Positions 39,464 to 47,441 of a DNA stretch of 64,000 bases are shown here, in pieces. How positions within the stretch are numbered: the first letter of the stretch is position 1; each line of letters opens with the position of its first letter. The notes beneath the pieces were generated by a model. That model was not told the DNA's origin and did no database searches. It worked only from the letters and a program-made list of their open reading frames with translations. Position numbers and translations under genes: made by a program. The stretch is from Ectopseudomonas khazarica (GTDB lineage Bacteria > Pseudomonadota > Gammaproteobacteria > Pseudomonadales > Pseudomonadaceae), in contig NZ_SBHZ01000003.1 in the NCBI RefSeq assembly GCF_004521985.1, positions 186,001 through 250,000 on the forward strand. Reading direction: 5' to 3'.

Positions 39464-40168
39464 ATGGGCGTCCTCACCGAGAAGGCCATCGGCGCCCTGC
39501 CCGCCACCGAATTCGATCGCTGGTGGCACAGCCCCGGCGAGTGGGTCGAGCCGGCCAATCAGCGCCGTGGTGGCGAAAGTGGCGTGCTGCTCCTGCAGAG
39601 CCGGGACAACGTCCGGCCGCCGCTGTACTGCAAGCGCCAGAACGGCCACATCCATCGGTCACTGCGCCATCCCCTCGGGCGCCCGACCATCCTGCGCGAG
39701 CTGCAGGCCTACCGGGCCCTCGCCCGCCTCGGCATCCGCACGCCCAACATCGTCTACTGCGCGGCACGCCGTCAGGCCGGAGACTGGCAGGCGCTGCTGG
39801 TCACCGAAGCCCTGCAGGGTTTCATCAGCCTGGAGCAGTGGTATGCCCAGCAGATGCCCACCGCGCTGACCCGGGAGATGCTGCGCCAACTGGCCCTGAC
39901 CCTGGCCCGCATGCACCTGGGCGGCTGGCAGCATGGTTGCTGCTACGCCAAGCACATCTTCGTCAAGGTACGCGGCGCCGACGATGTCGATATCGCCCTG
40001 CTGGATCTGGAAAAGGGGCGCCGCCGCTGGCGCGTCGCCAGTGCTTCCCGGCACGACCTCGGCCAACTGCAACGCCACCGTGGCGACATGCCTGACGGCG
40101 ACGTGCAGTACCTGCAGCAGGCTTACCAGCACGCGCTCAACAACCCCTGGGGAGTGCTGCAGCCATGA
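39464..40168 (+). CDS. InaA/WapQ-like lipopolysaccharide kinase
   Basis: 234 aa of the Kdo/WaaP kinase fold: YCKRQNGHIHRS with the ATP-binding Lys near 52, LRELQAYRALARLGI near 77, the catalytic-loop-like MHLGGWQHGCCYAKHIFV near 146, and LLDLEKGRRR near 183. Such kinases phosphorylate LPS core heptose. It starts one base after the methyltransferase stop (AAGGAGG ribosome site) and overlaps dgkA by four bases. Equivalent to PAO1 PA4378 and P. fluorescens wapQ. Confidence 0.83.
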   Translation: MGVLTEKAIGALPATEFDRWWHSPGEWVEPANQRRGGESGVLLLQSRDNVRPPLYCKRQNGHIHRSLRHPLGRPTILRELQAYRALARLGIRTPNIVYCAARRQAGDWQALLVTEALQGFISLEQWYAQQMPTALTREMLRQLALTLARMHLGGWQHGCCYAKHIFVKVRGADDVDIALLDLEKGRRRWRVASASRHDLGQLQRHRGDMPDGDVQYLQQAYQHALNNPWGVLQP

Positions 40169-40551
40169 GTGAGGCCCCCGACCTCGACGCCCTGTCGTTC
40201 AAGGGCCGCAGCGGCCTGACGCGGATCCTCAACGCCACCGGTTACTCGCTGGCCGGCCTGCGCGCGGCCTATCGGGGCGAAGCCGCGTTCCGCCAGCTGG
40301 TGTGGCTGAACCTGGTGCTGCTGCCGCTGGCTTGCCTGCTGGATGTCAGCCGCGCCGAACGCGTCCTGCTGATGCTGACGCCGCTGCTGGCACTGGTGGT
40401 GGAGCTGCTCAATTCGGCGATCGAAGCGGTGGTCGACCGCATTTCGCTGAACCTGCATCCACTGTCGAAGCAGGCCAAGGACATGGGCAGCGCCGCGCAG
40501 TTGCTGGCGCTGCTGATCATTGCCCTGACCTGGGCGCTGATCCTGCTCTGA
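40165..40551 (+). CDS. dgkA: Diacylglycerol kinase
   Basis: 128 aa integral membrane enzyme that phosphorylates diacylglycerol to phosphatidic acid. Family signatures are RILNATGYSLAGLRAAYRGE, FRQLVWLN and NSAIEAVVDRISL ... KQAKDMGSAAQL, with three transmembrane helices. Overlaps the LPS-kinase gene (ATGA), placing it in the ColR-controlled transcript. It would recycle the diacylglycerol left by phosphoglycerol or phosphoethanolamine transfer. Confidence 0.95.
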   Translation: MSEAPDLDALSFKGRSGLTRILNATGYSLAGLRAAYRGEAAFRQLVWLNLVLLPLACLLDVSRAERVLLMLTPLLALVVELLNSAIEAVVDRISLNLHPLSKQAKDMGSAAQLLALLIIALTWALILL

Positions 40552-41016
40552 TCAGCGGACCTGGAAGCGCTGCTCGGCCAGCTTGCGATCGCCCTGATAG
40601 ACGATGAAATGCCACTCGCCGGGCACCACCTCGTGGTGTTCGGTGAACTCGAACGCCATCACGTCCTGCGGCGCCCCGACCACCAGCTTCTGCTGCACTT
40701 CGAACTTGTCGTGACGCTGACCATCCGGGGTGACCACGCCAGGCGTCAGGTACAGCAGGGTCAGCGGCAGATCACCCTCGCGCTTGCCGGCCAGGCTGTA
40801 GCGCATGCCGAACTTGGTGCCGAGCCTGGCGGGAATCTCCTCGGTACGCTCGATATCCTGATTGCTGCGCGTCAGCACTCGCTCTCCAGGCTGGAAATCC
40901 TTGTACTGGCTGCTGAAAACGCCGTACTCGACCGGACCTTCCACACGCACATCGGCCTGGACCAGGCCGGAGCAGGCCAACAGGCCGGCAATCAGAGTCA
41001 TTCGGGTGTGATGCAT
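40552..41016 (-). CDS. DUF3859 periplasmic protein
   Basis: 154 aa with signal peptide (cleavage near VQADV, residue 21). The body is beta-rich and matches the DUF3859 pattern: VEGPVEYGVFSSQY, EEIPARLGTKFGMRYSL and PGEWHFIVYQGDRKLAEQRF. Exported, function unknown. GAGGAG precedes the ATG. Its stop abuts the dgkA stop with no base between the two convergent genes. Confidence 0.75.
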   Translation of the reverse strand: MHHTRMTLIAGLLACSGLVQADVRVEGPVEYGVFSSQYKDFQPGERVLTRSNQDIERTEEIPARLGTKFGMRYSLAGKREGDLPLTLLYLTPGVVTPDGQRHDKFEVQQKLVVGAPQDVMAFEFTEHHEVVPGEWHFIVYQGDRKLAEQRFQVR

Positions 41017-41081
41017 GACGCGCTCCTCGTTGAAATGAGCGCGAGCCTATGACGCCCGAATGACAGGTTGATGACAACGGA

Positions 41082-42110
41082 TCAGGGGTCGAGCTCGGCC
41101 TGCACCCTGCGCGGCAGCACCGAGAGGAAATTGTCGCGCGCGACCTTGTGCGCCACGTCCTCGGGAAGCGCGTCGAGAAAGGGGTCGAAGCCCGTCATGT
41201 AGTCACCCAGGCTGTCGAAGCGCCCCACCACGTCCGAGCCGATCATGAAACGCTCAGGGTAGCTGCTGACCAGGTGGACCCAGTCCGGGTCCGGCTTGCC
41301 GTCCGCATCCAGCAGATACGGGCGCAGCATGGTCCAGGACAGGTCGATGTACAGATTGGGGTACTGGCCGAGCATGCGTTCCAGGGTGTCGAGGAGAAAG
41401 TCCAGCTTCTGCTGGTGACGGTGAATTTCCGCGCTGGTGCCGGCATGCGCCCAGATGAAGCGCACATGCGGATGATTGCGCAGCGGTGCCTCGATCTCCT
41501 CCAGGTACAGCGGCTCCCGCTCGCGCTTGGAGGTGACGTTGGAGTGCAGCATCACCGGCAGGTCGTACTCCGCCGCCAGGTGAAACACGCGGGCCAGGGC
41601 TTCGTTGTCGGCGCGCGGGGCACTGCCGTGAATCAGTGCGGTCAGGTCGTCATGCCGGGTGAACACCTCGCCGATGCCCTGCCACAACCCCGGGTCCAGT
41701 TCGAGCATGCGGCGGATATGCGCATCCGCGTTCTTGTCGTTGGGATTGAAGCCGGAGAGAAAGGGATGGAAGCGCTTGCGCTGCTCGGCCGGCAGGCGCT
41801 TGTAGGCGGCGGCGATGAACACGTCGGTGGCGCTGTACCAATAGGCGTTGGCGTCGTCACCGGCGTAGTAGCGCGGACGCTTGGGCTCGTCCTCGTCCCA
41901 TTTCTTGGCCACCGGAATACCGGAAAACATCACATGCTCGACATTGTTCTCGGCCATCTTCTCCAGCAAGGCATCCATGCCGGCGCTTTCCTGGAAGAAG
42001 TCGACATAGTGCAGGTGAGCATCGCTGTAACGGTAATCGCGCGCCTCGGCGCTGCAGGCAATCGCGGCACTGAGCGCGACTATCCATGACATCTTTCGGC
42101 GTATGAGCAC
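41082..42110 (-). CDS. Exported amidohydrolase (TIM-barrel)
   Basis: 342 aa, amidohydrolase-2 group. After a short signal-like N-terminus (cleavage near ACSAEA), metal ligands appear in SDAHLHYVD, VMLHSNVT, FIWAHAGTSAE and IGSDVVGRFDS. Substrate unknown; members include decarboxylases and lactonases. The start is GTG at 42110 with a perfect AGGAGG seven bases upstream, better than the internal ATG. An AlgU-like element (42139-42166) may drive it. Confidence 0.8.
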   Translation of the reverse strand: MLIRRKMSWIVALSAAIACSAEARDYRYSDAHLHYVDFFQESAGMDALLEKMAENNVEHVMFSGIPVAKKWDEDEPKRPRYYAGDDANAYWYSATDVFIAAAYKRLPAEQRKRFHPFLSGFNPNDKNADAHIRRMLELDPGLWQGIGEVFTRHDDLTALIHGSAPRADNEALARVFHLAAEYDLPVMLHSNVTSKREREPLYLEEIEAPLRNHPHVRFIWAHAGTSAEIHRHQQKLDFLLDTLERMLGQYPNLYIDLSWTMLRPYLLDADGKPDPDWVHLVSSYPERFMIGSDVVGRFDSLGDYMTGFDPFLDALPEDVAHKVARDNFLSVLPRRVQAELDP

Positions 42111-42138
42111 GTCGAGTCCTCCTGACGGTACGAGCACC

Positions 42139-42166
42139 ATAGACCCGCGGCAGGTGGGGCAAGTTC
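42139..42166 (-). promoter_or_regulatory. Possible AlgU-type promoter
   Basis: On the minus strand GAACTT (42161-42166), 17 bases, TCTAT (42139-42143), 29 bases before the amidohydrolase GTG. The -35 is perfect but the -10 only partly fits TCTGA. Confidence 0.3.
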
Positions 42167-42248
42167 GCTGGCCCCTCGCCCGTTCGCCGCACCCCGCTGG
42201 AGCGGCCGGCACGACCGGCGCACCAGATTCGCTCGCCGCCACCCGGCA

Positions 42249-42276
42249 CCGCCCGCTGTCAGGGCCATGCGGGCGG
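42249..42276. repeat. GC-rich inverted repeat before the sigma-54 promoter
   Basis: CCGCCCGC and GCGGGCGG, 8-base arms with a 12-base loop, in the divergent region between the amidohydrolase and the soluble chemoreceptor, ten bases before the sigma-54 element. It could be a regulator site or simply GC-rich sequence. Confidence 0.35.
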
Positions 42277-42286
42277 TGCGGGATGA

Positions 42287-42302
42287 TGGCACCTGGCTTG
42301 CA
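42287..42302 (+). promoter_or_regulatory. Sigma-54 (RpoN) promoter
   Basis: TGGCACCTGGCTTGCA fits TGGCACg-N4-TTGCa with the invariant GG and GC at the required spacing. Transcription would start about 12 bases on, near 42313, leaving a 22-base leader with a GAGGGG ribosome site before the chemoreceptor ATG at 42335. Confidence 0.75.
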
Positions 42303-42334
42303 GTGCGTTGGGTAGACCTCAGAGGGGAACCATC

Positions 42335-43729
42335 ATGCTGCAGTTGCTGCGCAAGCCCGCCCGCAAAGCCAGGGACGAGGCCGCACTGGATGCCTTGTTT
42401 CAACAACACGACCTCACCATCCGGTTGCCGGAGCACTATCAGTGGATGACGCGCCTCAACGATTTCAGCGCCGGTCTCCAGCAGCGCATCCGTGCCAGCC
42501 TGGGCGCCGCCGTCGGCATCGCCGCGCATGCCCCGCAACTGGCCCGCATCGCCGCAGCCAACCAGCAGAGCGGCCAGACCCTGGCGCAATCGTCGGAGCT
42601 GATCGCCAGCGCCAGCGAACAGGTCACCACCACCCTCGACGCGGAACTGGTGCCGGGTGCCGGCGAGGTCGCACGCCTGTCGGCGGAGGTGTCCGCGACC
42701 CTGCACCAGTGCCAGGAAAGCGGCCAGGCCGTGTTGCGCCAGGTCGAGGTGATCGATGCCAGCGAGGCGCAGCTGGCCCAGGTCATCCAGCGCCTGGCCG
42801 GGCAGCTCGACGAGGTGAGCAAGGTCATCGGCGTGATCGCCAGCATTTCCCAGCAGACCAACCTGCTGGCACTCAATGCCGCGATCGAGGCCGCGCGGGC
42901 CGGTGAGCATGGCCGAGGCTTCGCCGTGGTCGCAGAAGAGGTTCGACGCCTGGCAGGCCACACCACCGACGCCACCGGCCAGGTCAGCGACATCATCGAG
43001 CGCTTCCGTGAAGGCATGCAGCAGCTCGGCGATGCCGGGCAGCACATGAACCAGGCGGTGGCCGACGGTCGCGCCGGTATCCTCGCCGTCAGCGACGGCC
43101 TGGGCAGCACCCGCCAGGCCATGGACCGGCTGGATGCCCAGGTCGGCCAGATCGCCGCAGGCACCGAGCAGATCGGCCAGGCGGTGCGCTCGATCAACGG
43201 CGACGTGCAGAACATCGCCCAGGTCGCGGGTGAGCTGCTGGGCAAGGCCGGTCAGGTACTGCACCACAGCAAGGCGGTGCGTGAGGATGGCGACCGCCTG
43301 CTCGCCGGCCTGGGTGACTTCCGCCTGGAAATCCACAGCGCGGTACGCGCCAGCGTCGAACAGCTGGCCAGGCAAGCGGCGCTGTCCGGGGATGTGGCGG
43401 CTGCCGAACGCCTGCTCGGCGAAACCCTGGCACGCGATGCACGCTTCGAACTCTTCTACCTGGTCGACAGTCGCGGCGTGCAGATCTCCGAGAACGTCTT
43501 CGCCGCCGACATCGCACAGGGCAGCGCGGCCAGTTGCCGGGGCCGGGACTGGAGCCAGCGGCCCTGGTTCCGTGCCGTGGCCGAGCAGATGCGCAGCCAC
43601 ATCACTCAGGTCTATCGCTCGTCGGCGACCGACGACTTCTGCTTCACCGTGTCGGTACCCATCGTCGATGCGCAGGGTCGCCTGCTGCGTGTGCTGGGCG
43701 CCGATGTGCGGCTGTCGGCACTGGTGTGA
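42335..43729 (+). CDS. Soluble chemoreceptor with C-terminal sensor domain
   Basis: 464 aa with no transmembrane helix. A short N-terminal region is followed directly by the MCP coiled coil, with the tip [16 protein letters not shown] near 175. After about residue 330 the C-terminal part forms a PDC/PAS-like sensor ([58 protein letters not shown]). This is the reverse of the usual sensor-then-signalling order. Its cytosolic location implies sensing of an internal signal. Preceded by a sigma-54 promoter. Confidence 0.87.
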   Translation: MLQLLRKPARKARDEAALDALFQQHDLTIRLPEHYQWMTRLNDFSAGLQQRIRASLGAAVGIAAHAPQLARIAAANQQSGQTLAQSSELIASASEQVTTTLDAELVPGAGEVARLSAEVSATLHQCQESGQAVLRQVEVIDASEAQLAQVIQRLAGQLDEVSKVIGVIASISQQTNLLALNAAIEAARAGEHGRGFAVVAEEVRRLAGHTTDATGQVSDIIERFREGMQQLGDAGQHMNQAVADGRAGILAVSDGLGSTRQAMDRLDAQVGQIAAGTEQIGQAVRSINGDVQNIAQVAGELLGKAGQVLHHSKAVREDGDRLLAGLGDFRLEIHSAVRASVEQLARQAALSGDVAAAERLLGETLARDARFELFYLVDSRGVQISENVFAADIAQGSAASCRGRDWSQRPWFRAVAEQMRSHITQVYRSSATDDFCFTVSVPIVDAQGRLLRVLGADVRLSALV

Positions 43730-43792
43730 TCCTGCTGCACTGGGCTAGGCTGGCGGACATTGCCATCCAGCCTCGCATCCTAAGGAAGAGCC

Positions 43793-44194
43793 ATGATCCG
43801 CATCCATCACCGCAAGGGCCTGCAACAGGCGATCGAAATCGGCTCGCACCAGCTCCTCGGGGACGTCGCGCCCGAACTCGGCGGAGAAGGTGCCGGCCCC
43901 GACCCGCATGACCTGTTCGACGCCTCGCTCGGTACCTGCAAGGCCATGACCCTGCTGCTCTATGCGCGCCAGCGTGGCCTGCCGCTGGAAGGCATCGACG
44001 TCAACGTCGAGCGTGACGACAGCGAGGAGCGCGAAGGCAACTACCGCCTGGTCGTCGAGCTGGCGCTCAGGGGGCCGCTGGACGATGCCCAGCGCCAGCA
44101 GCTGCTGCGCGTCGCCGACAAGTGCCCGATCCACAAGCTGATGACCAGCACCGACATCCAGGTCGAGACCCGTCTGGCGGGAGCACTGGCATGA
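43793..44194 (+). CDS. OsmC family peroxiredoxin-like protein
   Basis: 133 aa OsmC/Ohr fold. Two conserved Cys lie in SLGTCKAMTLLLYAR (near 49) and DKCPIHKLM (near 110), the pair that reduces organic hydroperoxides in this family. Closest to the YhfA-like OsmC group rather than to Ohr. AAGGAAG precedes the ATG. The stop overlaps the pirin start (ATGA), forming a two-gene oxidative-stress-type operon. Confidence 0.85.
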   Translation: MIRIHHRKGLQQAIEIGSHQLLGDVAPELGGEGAGPDPHDLFDASLGTCKAMTLLLYARQRGLPLEGIDVNVERDDSEEREGNYRLVVELALRGPLDDAQRQQLLRVADKCPIHKLMTSTDIQVETRLAGALA

Positions 44195-45051
44195 GCGAAC
44201 TGCAGCTGATCCGGCCACGTGCCGAGGACATTTCCGGCCAGCCGATCCTGCGCCCCCTGCCCTCGGCACGCTTTCGCAGCATCGGCCCATTCGTCTTCTT
44301 CGATCACATGCTGGAACAGGCGTATCCCGCTGGCAGTGGCATGAACATCGCCCAGCATCCGCACATCGGCCTGTCCACCCTCACCTACCTGTTCGAGGGC
44401 CAGCTGCAGCACAAGGACAGTCTCGGCTCCGATCAGTTGGTCGAGCCCGGCGACGTCAGCTGGATGACTGCCGGCGATGCGGTCGCCCACGTGGAGCGCA
44501 CCCCGCAGGCGCAGCTCGGGCAGAACAAGCGCCTGCACGGGCTGCAGGTGTGGCTGGCATTGCCGGAGGCCGAGGAACGCTGCGCACCCAGCTACAGTCA
44601 CCACCCTGCGTCCTCCCTGCCATGCAGCGACGCGCTTGGCGTACGCATCACCCTGATCGCCGGCAAGGGCTTCTGCCTCGAATCCCCTGTCGCGGTTCGC
44701 TCGCCGACCCTCTACGCCGAGCTGCGCCTGGCCGCCGGCGCCAACCTGGTGATTCCGGCCGAGTACAGCGAGCGCGCCCTGTACCTGATCGACGGCGACG
44801 CCGAACTGGATGGCGAAGCGCTGCCGACCCGTGCCATGGCCGTCATCCCTGCCGGAGAAACCCCACTGCTCGGGGCCTGTGGCGAATGCCACCTGGCCCT
44901 GATCGGCGGCGAGCCCATCGGCCCACGCCGGATGAACTGGAACTTCGTCGCCAGCAGCGCGGAACTGATCGACCAGGCCCGCCAACGCTGGGCGGCCGGC
45001 GACTGGCCGCAGGTACCTGGCGAAACCGCGCGCATCGAACTGCCGCGCTGA
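44191..45051 (+). CDS. Pirin family protein
   Basis: 286 aa double cupin. The metal site is in the N-terminal cupin: FVFFDHM and AQHPHIGLSTLTYLFEG (two His), then DSLGSDQLVEPGDVSWMTAG. The C-terminal cupin holds EYSERALYLIDGDAEL. Some pirins have quercetinase activity; others bind metabolic enzymes. The substrate here is open. Coupled to the OsmC gene. Confidence 0.88.
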   Translation: MSELQLIRPRAEDISGQPILRPLPSARFRSIGPFVFFDHMLEQAYPAGSGMNIAQHPHIGLSTLTYLFEGQLQHKDSLGSDQLVEPGDVSWMTAGDAVAHVERTPQAQLGQNKRLHGLQVWLALPEAEERCAPSYSHHPASSLPCSDALGVRITLIAGKGFCLESPVAVRSPTLYAELRLAAGANLVIPAEYSERALYLIDGDAELDGEALPTRAMAVIPAGETPLLGACGECHLALIGGEPIGPRRMNWNFVASSAELIDQARQRWAAGDWPQVPGETARIELPR

Positions 45052-45110
45052 AAACACCCATTCACCGGCAGGCAGCAGCGGCTGCCTGCCGACCCGCAAA
45101 GGATTGCCGC

Positions 45111-45917
45111 ATGCCCCGACTCCACTCATTGGCCTGGCTGCTGTTCCTGCCCGCCTGTGCCCTGGCCGAGCTGCCTCGCTTCGAACCGCAAAACGGGTTG
45201 CAGGCCCAGGTACTGCAACAGGGCGACGGCTACGTTCTGCAGCAGCCCGACGGCAGCCGTATCGAACTGAGCATTCCCGAGGGTAACGAGGTGGACGCCG
45301 CGCCCGGCTTCGAGGTCGACGACTACGACTTCGACGGTCATCCCGACCTGGCCATACGCGTGCCCGTGGGCATGGTCAACTCGAGCTACCACCTCTACCT
45401 CTATCGCCCCGACCGGCAGGGTTTCGAACGCCTGCACATGCCCGAGGCCCTGCTGGACCGCGCCAACTGCGGCGAGCTGTCGGAGCTGCAGGCCAAGCCG
45501 GCCGAACGCGCCATGTACAGCCAATGCCGCAGCGGCCCGCGCTGGTATTACGACGCCTACCGGTTCGATGCCTCCGGCACGCCCTGGCTGTACAAGACGC
45601 TGCAGATGCGTCACCACGACCCGGACGCGCCGGTGTTCTTCCACGTATTCGAAAGGACCCTCGACCCGTACGGCAAGGTCATCGCCAGCCGCGCCCTCGA
45701 CGACGGTGATCAGCCCGTGAGCTGGACCGTCCCCAGCCCGCGCCTGTATCTGCATGCGCGACCGGACGCCAGCAGCCGGAGCAAGGCCTACCTGATCGCC
45801 GGTGACGTCTGCGAGGTGCTGGACCAGCAAGGCGACTGGCTGATGATCCGCTACCTCTCGCGCAAGGGCCCGCTGGAGCGCTGGGTCTCGCTCGACGAGG
45901 CCTACAGCCGCCCCTGA
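45111..45917 (+). CDS. Secreted protein with Asp-rich FG-GAP-like segment and SH3-like C-terminus
   Basis: 268 aa. Signal peptide (cleavage near ALAEL, residue 19). DDYDFDGHPDLAIRV near 67 resembles a calcium-binding FG-GAP/VCBS repeat of the XAC2610 kind, with paired Cys in RANCGEL and YSQCRSG. The last 70 residues look like a bacterial SH3 (LYLHARPDASSRSKAYLIAGDVCEVLDQQGDW in pieces). AAAGGA precedes the ATG. Possibly cell-wall binding; function unknown. Confidence 0.65.
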   Translation: MPRLHSLAWLLFLPACALAELPRFEPQNGLQAQVLQQGDGYVLQQPDGSRIELSIPEGNEVDAAPGFEVDDYDFDGHPDLAIRVPVGMVNSSYHLYLYRPDRQGFERLHMPEALLDRANCGELSELQAKPAERAMYSQCRSGPRWYYDAYRFDASGTPWLYKTLQMRHHDPDAPVFFHVFERTLDPYGKVIASRALDDGDQPVSWTVPSPRLYLHARPDASSRSKAYLIAGDVCEVLDQQGDWLMIRYLSRKGPLERWVSLDEAYSRP

Positions 45918-45953
45918 GGCGGCCTTGCACAGATTTTTTATTGCCTGGCGATG

Positions 45954-45978
45954 ATCCAGTCGTCGTGCTGGCGGGTAT
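45954..45978 (+). promoter_or_regulatory. ECF-type promoter of the sigma gene
   Basis: ATCCAG (45954-45959), 13 bases, GGGTAT (45973-45978). The same element with identical spacing recurs at 47336-47360. It lies 38 bases before the sigma-factor ATG, so it is the likely autoregulated promoter of the ECF operon. Confidence 0.65.
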
Positions 45979-46015
45979 AAGCTGCATGAGGATTTCTCAG
46001 GCCGACGGACACCCC

Positions 46016-46564
46016 ATGGCTGCGCGCGAATTCGACTATGAAAGTACCCTGGAAGCCTGTGCCCGCCGAGACGAGCGCGCCTTCCAGGCCCTCTACCGCC
46101 AGGAAGCCGGGCAACTGCTGGGGCTGGCCATCAGCATGCTCGGCCGTCGTGACGTCGCCGAAGACTGCCTGCACGACGCCTTCGTGCGCATCTGGCAGCA
46201 CGCCGCACGCTACCGGCGAGAGCTGGGCAGCGGTCGTGCCTGGGTGCACAGCATTCTGCGCTACCGGGTGCTGAACGCGCTGCGCAGCGGCACCCGCCAC
46301 GTCGAGATGGACGACGGCTTCATCGAGCGTGTACTGGACGATGCCCCCCAGGCCGAAGCACAGGCACTGGAACGCTCCGAGCGACGCCTGCTGCGCCATT
46401 GCCTGCAGCGCCTGGAACGGCCACGCCGTCAGCCTATTCTGCTGGCCTTCTATCGCGGCCTGACGCACGAACAGATCGCCCAGCGCCTGAGCACCCCTCT
46501 TGGCACCATCAAAGGCCGTATCCGCGCCGGCCTGCGCGCGCTGCAGGAGTGTTTGCAAGCATGA
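46016..46564 (+). CDS. ECF RNA polymerase sigma factor
   Basis: 182 aa. Region 2 (about 20-90) with LGRRDVAEDCLHDAFVRIWQHA, region 4 (about 120-175) with LLAFYRGLTHEQIAQRLSTPLGTIKGRIRAGL. It directs RNA polymerase to its own class of promoters and should be held inactive by the anti-sigma encoded next. An earlier in-frame ATG (45986) would coincide with the predicted transcription start, so I use 46016. The stop overlaps the anti-sigma start (ATGA). Confidence 0.9.
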   Translation: MAAREFDYESTLEACARRDERAFQALYRQEAGQLLGLAISMLGRRDVAEDCLHDAFVRIWQHAARYRRELGSGRAWVHSILRYRVLNALRSGTRHVEMDDGFIERVLDDAPQAEAQALERSERRLLRHCLQRLERPRRQPILLAFYRGLTHEQIAQRLSTPLGTIKGRIRAGLRALQECLQA

Positions 46565-47274
46565 TTCCGCATGATCCCGAAGAACGCCGCGCCTTGATCG
46601 GCGAATACCTGCTCGGTCTGCTCGACGCGTCTGACGCCGCCGAGATACACCAACTGCTGGAAGAGGATCAGGACGCCGCCCGCATGGCCCTGGAGTGGGA
46701 GCGGCATTTCCTCGAACTGAGCGACCAGCTGCCGCCCCAGCAGCCCTCCCCGGCACTCTGGACGCGCATCAGGCACAGCCTGGGGACGACAGACACGCCG
46801 CGCAGCGGTCTCGCGGCCAACTGGTGGAACAGCCTGCTGACCTGGCGCCTCACCACTGCGGCTCTGGCCATGGCCCTGCTGGTCGCCATCCTGCTGCCGC
46901 TGCTGCTGGCTCCGCAGGTCGAAGGTGAACGCTATACCGTCGTCCTGCAACAGCCAGGGCAAGCGGCTCAGCCCGGCTGGGTGATCCAGGTCGGCGGCGA
47001 CGGCACGCTGCAACTCGAACCGCTGGTCGCCGATCGCATTCCCGAAGGCCGCACGTTGCAGTTCTGGACGCTGCAGGACCCGGCTGACGGCCCAAGATCG
47101 CTGGGGCTGGTCGAGGCTGGCCAGCCACTGCATCTGCCCGCCGAACGGATAGGCGCGGTACAGGCCGGGCAACTGTTCGAGCTCACCCTGGAACCCGCAG
47201 GCGGCTCACCCTACAACCGCCCGAGCGGACCGGTGCAATACATCGGCCGTGCCGTGCTGGCCAGCGCCAACTGA
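46561..47274 (+). CDS. Anti-sigma factor (RskA/anti-sigma-K type)
   Basis: 237 aa. Cytosolic N-terminal helix bundle (EYLLGLLDASDAAEIHQLL near 15, the sigma-binding part), one transmembrane helix (about 97-120) and a periplasmic domain of the RskA fold (VQVGGDGTLQLEPL, GRTLQFWTLQDPADGPRSLG). It probably releases the sigma factor on an envelope or oxidative signal. Translationally coupled to the sigma gene and followed by a hairpin. Confidence 0.88.
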   Translation: MIPHDPEERRALIGEYLLGLLDASDAAEIHQLLEEDQDAARMALEWERHFLELSDQLPPQQPSPALWTRIRHSLGTTDTPRSGLAANWWNSLLTWRLTTAALAMALLVAILLPLLLAPQVEGERYTVVLQQPGQAAQPGWVIQVGGDGTLQLEPLVADRIPEGRTLQFWTLQDPADGPRSLGLVEAGQPLHLPAERIGAVQAGQLFELTLEPAGGSPYNRPSGPVQYIGRAVLASAN

Positions 47275-47277
47275 TGG

Positions 47278-47301
47278 ATCGCCGGCCCTGCGGCCGGCGA
47301 T
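47278..47301 (+). terminator. Hairpin after the sigma/anti-sigma operon
   Basis: ATCGCCGGCC and GGCCGGCGAT pair perfectly (10 bp) around a four-base loop, followed by a short TT. The T-run is weak, so this may be an attenuator. It separates the anti-sigma gene from the promoter of the DUF4394 gene. Confidence 0.6.
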
Positions 47302-47335
47302 TTCACCCTCTGCAAAATATTTTCTGCCTGCCGAC

Positions 47336-47360
47336 ATCCAGCGGCGTTCCTCGCGGGTAT
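47336..47360 (+). promoter_or_regulatory. ECF-type promoter of the DUF4394 gene
   Basis: ATCCAG (47336-47341), 13 bases, GGGTAT (47355-47360), identical in both elements and spacing to the one before the sigma gene. A TGCCTGnCGA block precedes both. It gives a leader of about 75 bases to the DUF4394 start. Confidence 0.65.
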
Positions 47361-47441
47361 TGCTATCAGGTGTTTCGTCGAGGCACCTGCGAAGCCACCA
47401 CGCGGCTTCGTCTCGATGCTGAACCGTTGAGAGGAACCATC

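Noticed and set aside
37549..39558. Open frame on the minus strand opposite colS and the methyltransferase gene.
   Set aside because: Antisense to two genes with clear motifs and across the ColR-like boxes; a shadow.
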